NCBI GenBank assembly: GCA_963708165.1
Contig: OY970187.1
Coordinates: 3,472,001-3,536,000 of the forward strand
DNA: 64,000 nucleotides
Origin: Rubricoccus sp963708165
GTDB lineage: Bacteria > Bacteroidota > Rhodothermia > Rhodothermales > Rubricoccaceae
Direction: 5' to 3'
The position numbers and the translations under genes are program-made. The first letter of the stretch is position 1, and every line of letters starts with the position of its first letter. Below, one piece after another: positions 50,010 through 59,237 of the stretch. Below the pieces are notes generated by a model, which did no database searches, had not been told where the DNA came from, and saw nothing but the letters and a program-made list of their open reading frames with translations.

Positions 50010-52346
50010 CTAGCGGGGCACCAGCCGCAGAGTCCACACCGGGCGGCCAGGCAGGAACGGCAGCGGGCGGCCTTCGACCCAGGCGTCGTGGCCCGCGCCC
50101 CAGTAGGGGGAGAGCGGGTGGCCCGCCTGCCCGCCGGGCATGTGCAGGATGCCCTCGCTTTCGCGGCCCGGCGAGACGACCATGCGCTCGCTGGAGCCGA
50201 ACGACGCAGCCGTCACGCGCGGCGTCCACGCGTCGCCAGGAATGGGGTCGGCGGGCATCCGCAGCCAGCGGCCCACGAACGGCAGTGCGTCCGCCAGAGG
50301 GTGTTCGATCTCGGCCGTGTTCTGGAGTCCCCAGGTAGCGGGCGTCGCACCGAGAGCCGCGTCGGCGGCGCTGAGCAGGAGGGCGTCCCACGTCTGCCAG
50401 TCGGGTGGCAGCAACTGAGCGGGCTGTGCGCTCGCGAGTTGCCAGAGCGCGGCCTCGCCTAGAGCTCCCGCGTCGCTGTGGATCGCCAGAGGCAGCGCCA
50501 TCACGCTGGCGGCGACGCGGCTGCCCACTTCCTCGCGGAACCGCTTGACGAGCCCATAGCTGGGCGAGTCGACGGACGCGCGGCCGGTCCAGCCGTCGAG
50601 CCTCTGGCGGATCTCGGGGCGGTCGGTGTCGGCGGTGGTGCGGTCCAGAAGGTCGCGCCAGCGGCTCATAAAGAGGGCGCGGTCGTCCAGTTGGATGCCG
50701 AGCAGATCTGCGGGCGCGATCGGCTCGGTCAGCGCGCTCAGGCCGTCGCGGATCTGCTGCGCGCGCGCGCCAGAGGCATACCCGCCGTCGCCGATGACGC
50801 GCAGCGCGTCGCCGCTCACGACGCGCGCGTTGGCGGTCCAGAGTTGCCCGTCGCCGGGGTCGACGATGCGGGGGACGGAAGCGGGCGCCAGAAGCCCGGC
50901 CCATTTCGCGTCGGGATCGGTCGAGGCCACAGGCTGCTGGCCGTCTCGGTTCGCGCGTGCGGGAATGCGCCCCGCGATGGTCCACCCGATGCGGCCGCTG
51001 GCGTCGCCCGCCACGAAGTTCTGCGCCGGAATGCCGGAGCGGTTCGCGATGTCCAGCGCGCTGTCCAGATCGCGGACGGTCTCCAACTCGATGAGGGTCA
51101 GGTTCGAGGCCTCTGGCGAGTGGGCCACCCACTGCGCCGCGTAGCGTTCGCCCCGCCCGTCTTCCAGCAGCACCGGCCCCCAGGGACTCATGACGACATC
51201 GAGCATGACCGAGTCGGCGCCTGCCACGTGAATCGTCTCGCGGCGCGTGACCAGTTCGACCGTGCCCGAGTCGGTTTGCACCAGGTTGGTCATGCCCGGC
51301 TCCATCTCCAACCGCACCAGGTCGACGTAGTCGCCGTAGGAGTTCGTGAAGCCCCACGCCACGTGCCCGTTGGAGCCCACGATCACGAGCGGCGTGCCCG
51401 GCAGCGTCACGCCACCCGCTGTGTAGCCCTCCCCGGCCTCTGGCGTCACTGTAAGCGACGCGCGGAACCATATGTTGGGCAGCCGGATGCCCAGGTGCAT
51501 GTCGTTGGCGACCATCGCAGCGCCAGAGGCTGTCCGCGCGCCGCTCACGGCCCAGTTGTTCGAGCCCACGCGCAGCGCGTCGCGCTGCAAGGAGGAGAGA
51601 AAGCTGCCGCGGCTCGCCTCGTCTCCCACGGCCGCGGGCACAAACCCGCCCAGGGAATCGCCCGACGGCGGCGGCGGCGGCACGACGGCCTCGCCCGCCA
51701 GAGGCGCGTCCCAGCGGTCGCCGCCGGGGTCGAGAAAGCGCGCGAGCGCGGGCGGCAGCGCCTCGAAGCGCGCGTAGACCGCGAGCTCGTCGTCCAGGTC
51801 GGCGCGTTGCAGGTCAATCGTCATCGCGTAGGCCGCCAGAAGCGCGTCCTCGGGCTGCCACGGCTCAGGCCTCTGGCGCAGCACGAGGTACTCGAACGGA
51901 CGCACGCCGAGCGCGTCGGTGCCTGCGTTGACGCCAGAGGCGTACGCGTCCAGAATGCCCCGGTGGGCGTCGGGAAGTGCGGCGTAGGCCTCGCGCGCCT
52001 TGTCGCGGAACAGGTGCGGGCGCAGCACGCTGTCGGTGCTGACCAGCGTCGGCCCGAGCAACGCCGCGAGCTCGCCCGCCGCGGCGCGGCGCAGCAAGTC
52101 CATCTGAAAGCGCCGCTCCTGCGCGTGCACGTAGCCCAGCGCACGCGCCGCATCGGCGCGAGAAGCCGCCTGGATGTGGACGACGCCCAAGCTGTCGCGG
52201 TCGACCGTGACGGCACCGCTCAGTCCCGCCAGAGGCGCCTCGCCGTCGAGCTCTGGTAGAGACGCCCGGACCGTCAGCCAGCCGCCCACGGCCAGCAGCA
52301 CGACGAGCACGAGGAGGACGGCGAGAACGCGGCGGATCAGTTTCAC
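50010..52346 (-). CDS. penicillin-acylase-type N-terminal nucleophile hydrolase (S45)
   Basis: A 778-aa exported protein with signal anchor MKLIRRVLAVLLVLVVLLAV. The alpha-chain segment VDRDSLGVVHIQAASRADAARALGYVHAQER precedes the autocatalytic site RVGSNNWAVSG, where Ser262 would become the N-terminal nucleophile of the beta chain. NDMHLGIRLPNIWF and NSYGDYVDL follow. Family members cleave amide bonds in beta-lactams, acyl-homoserine lactones or related compounds. Proline/glycine-rich residues about 221-235 precede the cleavage point. Confidence 0.85.
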   Translation of the reverse strand: MKLIRRVLAVLLVLVVLLAVGGWLTVRASLPELDGEAPLAGLSGAVTVDRDSLGVVHIQAASRADAARALGYVHAQERRFQMDLLRRAAAGELAALLGPTLVSTDSVLRPHLFRDKAREAYAALPDAHRGILDAYASGVNAGTDALGVRPFEYLVLRQRPEPWQPEDALLAAYAMTIDLQRADLDDELAVYARFEALPPALARFLDPGGDRWDAPLAGEAVVPPPPPSGDSLGGFVPAAVGDEASRGSFLSSLQRDALRVGSNNWAVSGARTASGAAMVANDMHLGIRLPNIWFRASLTVTPEAGEGYTAGGVTLPGTPLVIVGSNGHVAWGFTNSYGDYVDLVRLEMEPGMTNLVQTDSGTVELVTRRETIHVAGADSVMLDVVMSPWGPVLLEDGRGERYAAQWVAHSPEASNLTLIELETVRDLDSALDIANRSGIPAQNFVAGDASGRIGWTIAGRIPARANRDGQQPVASTDPDAKWAGLLAPASVPRIVDPGDGQLWTANARVVSGDALRVIGDGGYASGARAQQIRDGLSALTEPIAPADLLGIQLDDRALFMSRWRDLLDRTTADTDRPEIRQRLDGWTGRASVDSPSYGLVKRFREEVGSRVAASVMALPLAIHSDAGALGEAALWQLASAQPAQLLPPDWQTWDALLLSAADAALGATPATWGLQNTAEIEHPLADALPFVGRWLRMPADPIPGDAWTPRVTAASFGSSERMVVSPGRESEGILHMPGGQAGHPLSPYWGAGHDAWVEGRPLPFLPGRPVWTLRLVPR

Positions 52347-52449
52347 GAGGAGTCAGGAGGGCGGGCCGCAAGGTATCCGCCCCCGAGTGCCTCTGGCGCT
52401 CACCCACACGCCAGAGGCTACTTTCTGTCCGCACTCGATCCACAGCCTC

Positions 52450-52773
52450 ATGTCTGCGACCAACATCTATCACCTCGTTCCGCGCGACGGCCAGTGGGCC
52501 GCACGCTTGCAGGGATCGCCTACGGTCTCGGTCCAGGCCGACACGCGCGAGGCCGCGTTGGAGCAGACCGAGCGCCTCTTGCGCCAGCTGGGCTCGGGCC
52601 GCATCATCCTCCACGACGAGAGCGGCGCCATCGAATCGGTTCACACCTTCGAGCAGATCGCCTCTGGCGCGCCCGAGGGGTGGACGCAAACGCTCCTCTC
52701 GACGCCCGTCCTCATTGGGGCGGCGGCGGCGTGCCTGATCGGCCTGGGCTTCGCCCTCCGCGGCCGCCGGTAG
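52450..52773 (+). CDS. DUF2188-like protein with C-terminal membrane anchor
   Basis: A 107-aa product starts MSATNIYHLVPRDGQWAARLQG. The HLVP...GQW.A pattern, then ALEQTERLLRQLGSGRIILHDESGAIES, resembles the DUF2188 domain. A membrane helix (LLSTPVLIGAAAACLIGLGFAL) and a basic tail GRR close the protein, which would place the domain in the cytoplasm. The function is unknown. Confidence 0.65.
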   Translation: MSATNIYHLVPRDGQWAARLQGSPTVSVQADTREAALEQTERLLRQLGSGRIILHDESGAIESVHTFEQIASGAPEGWTQTLLSTPVLIGAAAACLIGLGFALRGRR

Positions 52774-52913
52774 CTCTGCAGGGGGCCTAGCGCTGGAGCG
52801 CAGTGCGTGCCTGCGTTTCGCCAGAGGCCTCTGGCGAGCCCAGACGCGCCAGAGGCCCACCCAGGCATGGGCAGGCCTCTGGCGCCACCGAGGGCGAGCC
52901 GGTGTCAGACAGT

Positions 52914-54170
52914 CTACATGTTTTCGATGAGCGCGTCGCCGAACTCGCTGCACTTGAGCAGCGTCGCGCTGTCCATGAGGCGCTCGAAGTCGTACGTGAC
53001 GCGCTTCTGGAGAATGGTCTTCTCCATCGCGCGGATGATGGCGTCGGCGGCCTCGTCCCAGCCCATGTAGCGGAACATCATCTCGCCGGAGAGGATGACC
53101 GAGGACGGGTTGACCTTGTCCTGGCCTGCGTACTTGGGCGCCGTGCCGTGCGTGGCCTCAAAGATGCTCACGCCGGTATCGTAGTTGATGTTGGCGCCCG
53201 GCGCGATGCCGATGCCGCCGACCTCGGCCGCGAGGGCGTCGGACACGTAATCGCCGTTGAGGTTGAGCGTCGCGATCACGCCGTAGTCGGCGGGGCGGGT
53301 GAGAATCTGCTGCAAGAAGGCGTCCGCGATCACGTCCTTGACGGTGATCGTGCGGCCGTCGACCTCGAACGTGCGCCAGGGGCCACCGTCCAACTCGGTC
53401 GCGCCGTAGAGCTCGCCTGCGGTTTCGTAGCCCCAGTCGCGGAAGGCGCCCTCGGTGAACTTCATGATGTTGCCCTTGTGAACGAGCGTCACGCTGTCGC
53501 GGCCCTGCGCGACGGCGAAGTCCAGCGCGGCCTTGACGATGCGGCGCGTGCCCTCTTGCGAGACCGGCTTGATGCCGAAGCCTGCTGTATCGGGGAAGCG
53601 GACATTCTCGAAGCGCGTGGGGAAGTGCTCCTTCATGAGGCGCTTGAACGTCTCGGCGTCCTCGGTTCCGTTCTCGAACTCGATGCCCGCGTAGATGTCC
53701 TCCGTGTTCTCGCGGAAGATGACCATGTCCACCTTTTCCGGGTTCGTCACCGGGCTGGGCACGCCCTCGAAGTAGCGGACGGGGCGCACGCACGCAAAGA
53801 GGTCGAGCTTCTGGCGGAGCGCCACGTTGAGGCTCCGGATGCCGCCGCCGACGGGCGTCGTGAGCGGCCCTTTGATGCTGACGAGGTGCTCGTTGATGGC
53901 ATCGAGCGTGTCCTGCGGCAGCCACTCGCCGAACTGGTCGTGCGCCTTCTGGCCTGCAAACACCTCAAACCACTCGATCTTCCGGTCGTCACCGTAGGCT
54001 TTCGAGACGGCGGCGTCGAGCACGCGGCTGGCCGAGGCCCAGATATCGGGTCCGATCCCGTCTCCCTCGATAAACGGGATGATCGGGTTGTCGGGAACGT
54101 TCAGACCGCCATCGGTCATCGTGATCGTCTCGCCAGAGGCGGGCGTGGAGAGGTGCTGGTAGTCAGCCAT
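52914..54170 (-). CDS. icd: isocitrate dehydrogenase (NADP+)
   Basis: A 418-aa TCA-cycle enzyme converting isocitrate to 2-oxoglutarate. Family segments are PIIPFIEGDGIGPDIW, the substrate loop GGIRSLNVALRQKLDLFACVRPVRYF, RENTEDIYAGIEFENG, LVHKGNIMKFTEGAFRDWGYE, NLNGDYVSDALAAEVGGIGIAPGAN and EATHGTAPKYAG. It matches E. coli-type Icd in length. Only one motif copy occurs, in the N-terminal TPASGE segment, in contrast to neighbouring genes. Confidence 0.95.
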   Translation of the reverse strand: MADYQHLSTPASGETITMTDGGLNVPDNPIIPFIEGDGIGPDIWASASRVLDAAVSKAYGDDRKIEWFEVFAGQKAHDQFGEWLPQDTLDAINEHLVSIKGPLTTPVGGGIRSLNVALRQKLDLFACVRPVRYFEGVPSPVTNPEKVDMVIFRENTEDIYAGIEFENGTEDAETFKRLMKEHFPTRFENVRFPDTAGFGIKPVSQEGTRRIVKAALDFAVAQGRDSVTLVHKGNIMKFTEGAFRDWGYETAGELYGATELDGGPWRTFEVDGRTITVKDVIADAFLQQILTRPADYGVIATLNLNGDYVSDALAAEVGGIGIAPGANINYDTGVSIFEATHGTAPKYAGQDKVNPSSVILSGEMMFRYMGWDEAADAIIRAMEKTILQKRVTYDFERLMDSATLLKCSEFGDALIENM

Positions 54171-54278
54171 GGGGTGGGGATGTAGAAAGGAAGTCGGCGA
54201 AGGTAACGGGAACGCGGCCTCTGGCGGCGCGGCAGGCGCCAGAGGCTGGAGGGCGAGGCTCGCCTCTGGCGCACGGTC

Positions 54279-55382
54279 TTAGACGCGGTGCGCGCGCCAG
54301 ATGGCGACGAGCGCGACGAGCGCGAAGACGGCGTGGGGCACCCAGGCGGCTGCCACGGGCGGAATGTCCCCGACGTAGCCCAGCGGCTCCATCGTCTTCT
54401 GCATCGCGAGGTAGACGAACGCCACGCCCAGGCCCAGTGCGAGTTGTACCGCCTGCCCGCCGCGGCGCCTGCGCGAGGCCATCGGCACGGCCAGCAGGAC
54501 CAGAATCAGGTTGGCGAACGGGTAGGAAAGCTTGCTGTGCAGCGAGACGATGGGTCGGCCGCGCTCGCGCACGCCCGCTCGGCCGAGCGATTCGACATAG
54601 GCCTGCGCCTCGGGAATGGTCATGCGCTCGGCATCGCGGTCGCTTTGCGCGAGGTCGCGGGGAAGCACGGCGAAGGCGGTGTCGAGTTCGGGGTGCTCAC
54701 GCAGCGTCTCGCCGCCTCTGGCGTCGAAGGTGCGCTCGACGGCAGAGGTGAGGCGCCACGTGCCTAGCGAATCGATCCACGTCATCTGCGGCGCGTCCAG
54801 CCTCTGGCGCACGCCGACGGGCAGGCCGCCAGAGGCGGTATCGAGGCGGAGCGCGGTGATGCGGATCGCGCGGCCTTCCTCGCGGTCGAAGTAGCCGACC
54901 GCAAGCAGCGCGTCGGGCGCGAGTTGGCGCACGATCTCGGAGCCTGTGCGCTCCTCGGGCGCCTCGCGGTAGTAGCGGTTTTGAAACTCGTGGACGACGA
55001 TGTTGGCGCGCGGCACGAGCCAGCCGTTGAAGGCGAACAAGGCAGCCGTTATTGCAATTCCTGCCAGCAGAAAGGGACGCGCGTAGCGCCACACGCTCAC
55101 CCCCGCCGACCGCAGCGCCGCCAGTTGCATCGACTGCGCAAGCCGCGAGGTAGTGTAGATCGCGCCCAGAAACACCGCCAGAGGCGAGACCAGCCGTACG
55201 ATCTCGGGGATGTAGTTGAGGTAGTACGTCCCGAACACGTCGCGCTGCGTGGCGCCGCGGTCCAGGAAGTCGTCCACGAACTCCGAGTAGTCGATCACGA
55301 CGAACGTCACGCTGAGCAGCACCAGTAGCAGGCCGCTGGCGGCGAGAAAGCGGACGAGAACGTAGCGGTCGAACCGGGTCAC
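54279..55382 (-). CDS. LptF/LptG-family permease
   Basis: A 367-aa inner-membrane component of the LPS-extracting ABC transporter. N-terminal TRFDRYVLVRFLAASGLLLVLL, then SPLAVFLGAIYTTSRLAQSMQLAALRSAGVS (the coupling-helix region), a periplasmic beta-jellyroll and three C-terminal helices (LSYPFANLILVLLAVPMASR) fit the family. GTG 55382 starts the first helix; the open frame upstream is not conserved. LptB is not seen in the window. Confidence 0.85.
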   Translation of the reverse strand: MTRFDRYVLVRFLAASGLLLVLLSVTFVVIDYSEFVDDFLDRGATQRDVFGTYYLNYIPEIVRLVSPLAVFLGAIYTTSRLAQSMQLAALRSAGVSVWRYARPFLLAGIAITAALFAFNGWLVPRANIVVHEFQNRYYREAPEERTGSEIVRQLAPDALLAVGYFDREEGRAIRITALRLDTASGGLPVGVRQRLDAPQMTWIDSLGTWRLTSAVERTFDARGGETLREHPELDTAFAVLPRDLAQSDRDAERMTIPEAQAYVESLGRAGVRERGRPIVSLHSKLSYPFANLILVLLAVPMASRRRRGGQAVQLALGLGVAFVYLAMQKTMEPLGYVGDIPPVAAAWVPHAVFALVALVAIWRAHRV

Positions 55383-55620
55383 GGGGGCGGAGGGGGGCGT
55401 GCGCAAGTTCAGGACAACGCGCGGGCGGCGCCTCTGGCGCTGGGGAGGGTGCGGAGAGGTGGCGTTTGCTTCGTTCCGCCAGAGGCTCCGGCGGTTGGGT
55501 CTTCTGGCGGGGTACTGTGTTTGGCTGGGACCCCCCGAGGATGCTCCGCTTCGAGCGCTGGCCCGGCCTCTGGTGCGTGGCGGAAACCTCAGCTCAATAT
55601 GGTTTCGGGTGGTCGCATCC

Positions 55621-55740
55621 TCTGTCCCCCTGTCCAGGGGAGGGGGACAATCCACACCGCGGTCGTCTGACTGGTTCGAGATAGCTGAGTGTCTCGCCAG
55701 AGGCACCGTCTGAATTGTCCCCACTTTTAAGGGGGACAGA
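55621..55740. mobile_element. MITE-like element with TCTGTCCCCCT termini
   Basis: The left end TCTGTCCCCCT...GGGGACAAT and the right end, read in reverse, TCTGTCCCCCTTAAAAGTGGGGACAAT are near-identical inverted termini of about 27-31 bases enclosing about 60 bases. Each terminus can also fold into its own hairpin. No coding capacity and no related transposase are in the window. Confidence 0.55.
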
Positions 55741-55860
55741 GAACGCGACCCTGCGCTGCTGGCGCAGCGCGCGGCGCTCGTCTCACCTCTGGCGTCGGCT
55801 AGGGGCAAAGTCCCGAGCGTTCTCGGGGGGTTCTACCCGCCGTGCACCGCGCCACAGGAA

Positions 55861-55878
55861 GCCTCTGGCGCCAGAGGC
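55861..55878. repeat. GCCTCTGGCGCCAGAGGC palindrome upstream of sucC
   Basis: A perfect palindrome about 130 bases before the sucC start. Confidence 0.75.
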
Positions 55879-56009
55879 GAGCAGAAGGCAGCTAGCTGAA
55901 TCGAACTCGGAACCGCGAAGCGCCAGAGGCGCAGCTTTCCCGCGCGCTCCACCCACCGCGCCTCTGGCGGGCGGTAGATTTGGCTTTCCTCTCCCAACCC
56001 GCCCTCCCG

Positions 56010-57183
56010 ATGAAGGTCCACGAGTACCAGGCCAAAGAAATCCTCGACCAGTACGGCGTCGCCGTACAGCGCGGCATCGTCGCCGACACCGTCGAAGAGG
56101 CCGTCCAAGCCGCCAACACGATGGCTGCCGACGGCGTCACGCAGTTTGTCGTCAAGGCGCAGATCCACGCCGGTGGCCGCGGCAAGGGCGGAGGCGTCAA
56201 GTTCTGCCCCTCCATCGACGGCGTGAAGCCCGCTGCGGAGAAGATCCTCGGCATGCAGCTTATTACGCCGCAGACCGGTCCCGAGGGTCAGCTCGTCCGC
56301 AAGGTGCTCGTCACCGCCGCCGAAGACATCGCGCAGGAATACTACCTGGGCGTCACGCTCGACCGCGCGCTGGGCATGGACGTCATCATGGCGAGCACCG
56401 AGGGCGGCGTCGAGATCGAGGAGGTGGCCGAGGCGACCCCCGAGAAGATCATCAAGGTGCACGTCGATCCCACGACCGGCCTCCGCTCCTATCAGGCGCG
56501 CGAGATCGCGTTTCGCCTGGGTCTCGAAGGCACAGCGTTCAAGGAGTGCGTCAAGTTCGTGATGGCGCTGTACAAAGCGTACCGCGCGTCCGACGCCACC
56601 ATCGCGGAGATCAACCCGCTCGTCAAGACCGAGGACGGCCGGATCATCGCGCTGGACGCGAAGATGGATCTGGACGACAACGCGATGTTCCGCCACAAGG
56701 ACCTGGCGGAGATGCGCGACGAAGCCGAGGAAGACCCGCTGGAGGTCGAGGCCGGACAAGCACAACCTCAACTACATCAAGCTGGACGGCAACGTGGGCT
56801 GCATGGTCAACGGCGCCGGTCTCGCGATGGGCACGATGGACCTCATCAAGCTCGCGGGCGGCGAACCCGCCAACTTCCTCGACGTGGGCGGAACGGCTAG
56901 CCCCGCGACGACCGAGGCGGGCTTCCGCATCATCCAGAGCGACCCGAACGTGAAGGCGATCCTCGTCAACATCTTCGGCGGCATCGTGCGCTGCGACCGC
57001 GTCGCCAAGGGCGTCGTGGAGGCGGCAAGCAACATGGAGCTGACGGTCCCGCTGATCGTTCGCCTGCAGGGCACCAATGCCGAGGAAGGCATGCAGATCC
57101 TCAAGGACAGCGGCCTGCCCATCCAGACGGCGATCCGCCTGCAGGAGGCCGCCGACAAGGTGACCGCCGCGCTCAACGCGTAG
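56010..57183 (+). pseudogene. sucC: succinyl-CoA synthetase beta subunit with single-base frameshift (probable sequence error)
   Basis: It starts MKVHEYQAKEILDQYGVAVQRG. The ATP-grasp part holds AQIHAGGRGKGGGVKFC and IAEINPLVKTEDGRIIALDAKMDLDDN. The frame is lost after EDPLEVEAG. One surplus A at 56756 (GCCGGACAAG for GCCGGCAAG) separates it from KHNLNYIKLDGNVGCMVNG, GLAMGTMDLIKLAGGEPANFLDVGG and NIFGGIVRCD, which run to the stop at 57183. Without that base the product is about 390 aa, normal length. As a central TCA-cycle gene it is more likely mis-sequenced than broken. sucD does not follow. No motif copies lie within the gene. Confidence 0.9.
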
Positions 57184-57194
57184 CCCAGACCGGG

Positions 57195-57212
57195 GCCTCT
57201 GGCGCCAGAGGC
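57195..57212. repeat. GCCTCTGGCGCCAGAGGC palindrome after sucC
   Basis: A perfect palindrome 12 bases after the sucC stop, between sucC and the ABC ATPase gene; likely terminator. Confidence 0.8.
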
Positions 57213-57265
57213 CTCTTCTGATCCCTCGGGGCACGGTTCGCCGTGCCCCGACCTGTTTCCGCCCC

Positions 57266-58309
57266 ATGCGAGACTCCGCCGCAGGAATCGAGATCGACGC
57301 CGTGACCAAGCTCTACGGCGATGTGCGCGCCGTCGATGGCGTCTCGCTACATGTGCCGCCGGGCGCCCTCGTGTCCCTGCTCGGGCCGTCGGGCTCCGGC
57401 AAGACGACGCTGCTCCGGCTCGTGGGCGGCTTCGAGACGCCAGAGGCCGGGACGATCCATATCGCGGGGCGCGACGTGACGCCTCTGGCGCCGCAAAAAC
57501 GTCCTACGGCGACGGTTTTCCAGAGCTACGCTCTTTTTCCGTCGATGACCGTCGGCGAGAACGTGGCCTACGGGTTGGACGCGAAACTGGCGAAGCCCGA
57601 GCGCCAAAGGCGCGTGCAGGAATCGCTGGAACGCGTCGATATGAGTGTGTTGGCGGCGCGGCCGGTTGCGGCGCTCTCGGGTGGGCAGCAGCAGCGCGTG
57701 GCGCTGGCGCGGGCGCTGGCCGTCGAGCCCGACGTGCTCTTGTTCGACGAGCCGCTTTCCAACCTCGACGCCGAACTGCGCGTGCAGACGCGCGCCGAGA
57801 TCCGCGCGCTCCAGCAGCGCCTGGGCATTACGGCGCTCTACGTCACGCACGATCAGGAGGAGGCGCTCGCGCTTTCAGACCTGATCGCCGTGCTGCGCCA
57901 GGGGCGGCTCGTCGCCAGTGGCACGCCAGAGGCGTTGTACAACTCCCCACCGACGGCCTATGTCGCGAGCTTCCTTGGCGGCGCCAATGTCGTGCGCGGC
58001 GCGCTGGCCGAGCGCCTGGGCGGCGCGCCTCTGGCGCCAGGGCAAGCGCTCGCGGTACGGCCCGAGGACCTCGCGCCCGTTTCGCCAGAGGCGCAAACCG
58101 CCGGAGCCTCTGGCGTGCCCGCGCGGCTCGTCACGCGGCAGTTTCTGGGCCGCGAGTCCGAATGGGTCGTCGAGGCGGGCGATGGCGTGCGGCTGCATCT
58201 GCGCACGGCGCCGGATGTCGCGCCGCCAGAGGCCCTTCGCATCGCAGCCCGGCGCGCGACGCCGGTCGTGGACGACCTCGCAGAGAACCCAGGTGCGGCG
58301 CCTGAGTAG
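57266..58309 (+). CDS. ABC transporter ATP-binding protein (PotA/FbpC-like)
   Basis: A 347-aa ATPase with Walker A GPSGSGKTT, the Q-loop FQSYALFPSMTV, signature LSGGQQQRVALARAL, Walker B VLLFDEPLSNLD and H-loop YVTHDQEEAL. A C-terminal TOBE-like domain follows (LAVRPEDLAP, GRESEWVVEAGDGVRLHLRT). This layout serves ferric iron, spermidine or sulfate/molybdate importers. No permease or binding protein is adjacent, so the substrate is open. Several motif copies lie in the TOBE part, few in the ATPase core. Confidence 0.85.
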   Translation: MRDSAAGIEIDAVTKLYGDVRAVDGVSLHVPPGALVSLLGPSGSGKTTLLRLVGGFETPEAGTIHIAGRDVTPLAPQKRPTATVFQSYALFPSMTVGENVAYGLDAKLAKPERQRRVQESLERVDMSVLAARPVAALSGGQQQRVALARALAVEPDVLLFDEPLSNLDAELRVQTRAEIRALQQRLGITALYVTHDQEEALALSDLIAVLRQGRLVASGTPEALYNSPPTAYVASFLGGANVVRGALAERLGGAPLAPGQALAVRPEDLAPVSPEAQTAGASGVPARLVTRQFLGRESEWVVEAGDGVRLHLRTAPDVAPPEALRIAARRATPVVDDLAENPGAAPE

Positions 58310-58331
58310 GCACCGCCCGACATCCGCTCTT

Positions 58332-58745
58332 ATGACTGACACCGATACGCCAGAGGCTTTCGACATTCGCGACACAAAGGAGGGCCTCACGCCCGGACGC
58401 ATTGCGACGCTCTACCGCCGCGCGCCGCTGCTGCGCCAGACCGACGACGCCGACCGGCTCCGCGAGTCGTTCGAGCGCTCCCAGCTCGTGCTCTCGGCGT
58501 GGCAGGGCGACCGCCTGGTCGGTCTCGCGCGCGTGCTGACGGACGGGTACCAGGTGAGCTACCTCTGCGACCTGGCCGTCGAGCCCGATTTCCAGGGCTC
58601 GGGCCTGGGCAAGCGCCTCATCGACGAGGTGCTGAAGCGTTGCAAAGGCACCGAACTGGTGCTGCGCGACTCCAACCTGTCGTCTGGGTTTTACGCGCAC
58701 CTGGGCTTTGCGCCCATCGAGAACGGCTGGGTACGTCGGGCATGA
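58332..58745 (+). CDS. GNAT-family N-acetyltransferase
   Basis: A 137-aa single-domain acetyltransferase. The acetyl-CoA-binding segment is LAVEPDFQGSGLGKRLIDEVLKR (Q/RxxGxG/A form), followed by LVLRDSNLSSGFYAHLGFAPIENGW. The acceptor is unknown. The stop overlaps the next start as ATGA, so it is co-translated with the DoxX protein. Confidence 0.85.
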   Translation: MTDTDTPEAFDIRDTKEGLTPGRIATLYRRAPLLRQTDDADRLRESFERSQLVLSAWQGDRLVGLARVLTDGYQVSYLCDLAVEPDFQGSGLGKRLIDEVLKRCKGTELVLRDSNLSSGFYAHLGFAPIENGWVRRA

Positions 58746-59191
58746 GAAGCTTTCTCTCGCGCCTGACCGCCTCTGGCGAGAACGCGCTCGCGACCGACGT
58801 AGGCCTTTTGGTGCTCCGCGTAGGCGCCGGACTCGCGATGGCGTTCGCGCACGGACTGGGCAAGATTCCACCCAGCGAGGGCTTTGTCGCAAACACTGCT
58901 GGGCTGGGCTTTCCAGCGCCCGAGTTGTTCGCGTGGCTGGCTGCGCTCTCCGAGTTCGGCGGCGGCCTGCTGATCGCGCTCGGCCTGTTCACGCGTCTCG
59001 GCGCGGCCGGACTCTTGTTCACGATGGGCGTCGCGTTTTTCCTCGCGCACGGCGGCGATCCGTTCGGGGACCGCGAACTGTCGTTCGTCTACGGCGTGGC
59101 GTCGCTCGCGCTTCTGGCAGCGGGACCCGGGCGATTTAGCCTGGACGCGTTGATCTCGCGTCGACTGCGTCCGGCATCCCTCTACGCGTAG
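58742..59191 (+). CDS. DoxX-family membrane protein
   Basis: A 149-aa protein with four helices and DoxX features: VLRVGAGLAMAFAHGLGKIP, LFAWLAALSEFGGGLLIALGLFTRLGAAGLLFTMG and FFLAHGGDPFGDRELSFVYG. Family members have been linked to redox or thiosulfate metabolism, but most are uncharacterised. It is coupled to the preceding acetyltransferase. Confidence 0.8.
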   Translation: MRSFLSRLTASGENALATDVGLLVLRVGAGLAMAFAHGLGKIPPSEGFVANTAGLGFPAPELFAWLAALSEFGGGLLIALGLFTRLGAAGLLFTMGVAFFLAHGGDPFGDRELSFVYGVASLALLAAGPGRFSLDALISRRLRPASLYA

Positions 59192-59237
59192 CCTCTGGCG
59201 ACAGCTCGAGCGAAAGACGCGCCAGAGGCGTCGACCC

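Larger units (their letters stand above)
55383..56009. other. 627-bp gene-free stretch with a MITE-like element
   Basis: Several short frames overlap here but none has conserved sequence. The stretch holds an inverted-repeat element (55621-55740), the palindrome at 55861 and single motif copies. Base composition at 55,560-55,740 differs from the flanks. The promoters of the divergent lptF/G and sucC genes should be here. Confidence 0.6.

Noticed and set aside
55399..55713. Several overlapping small frames upstream of sucC
   Set aside because: Three frames open over the same DNA, none conserved-looking, and they cross a MITE-like inverted repeat.
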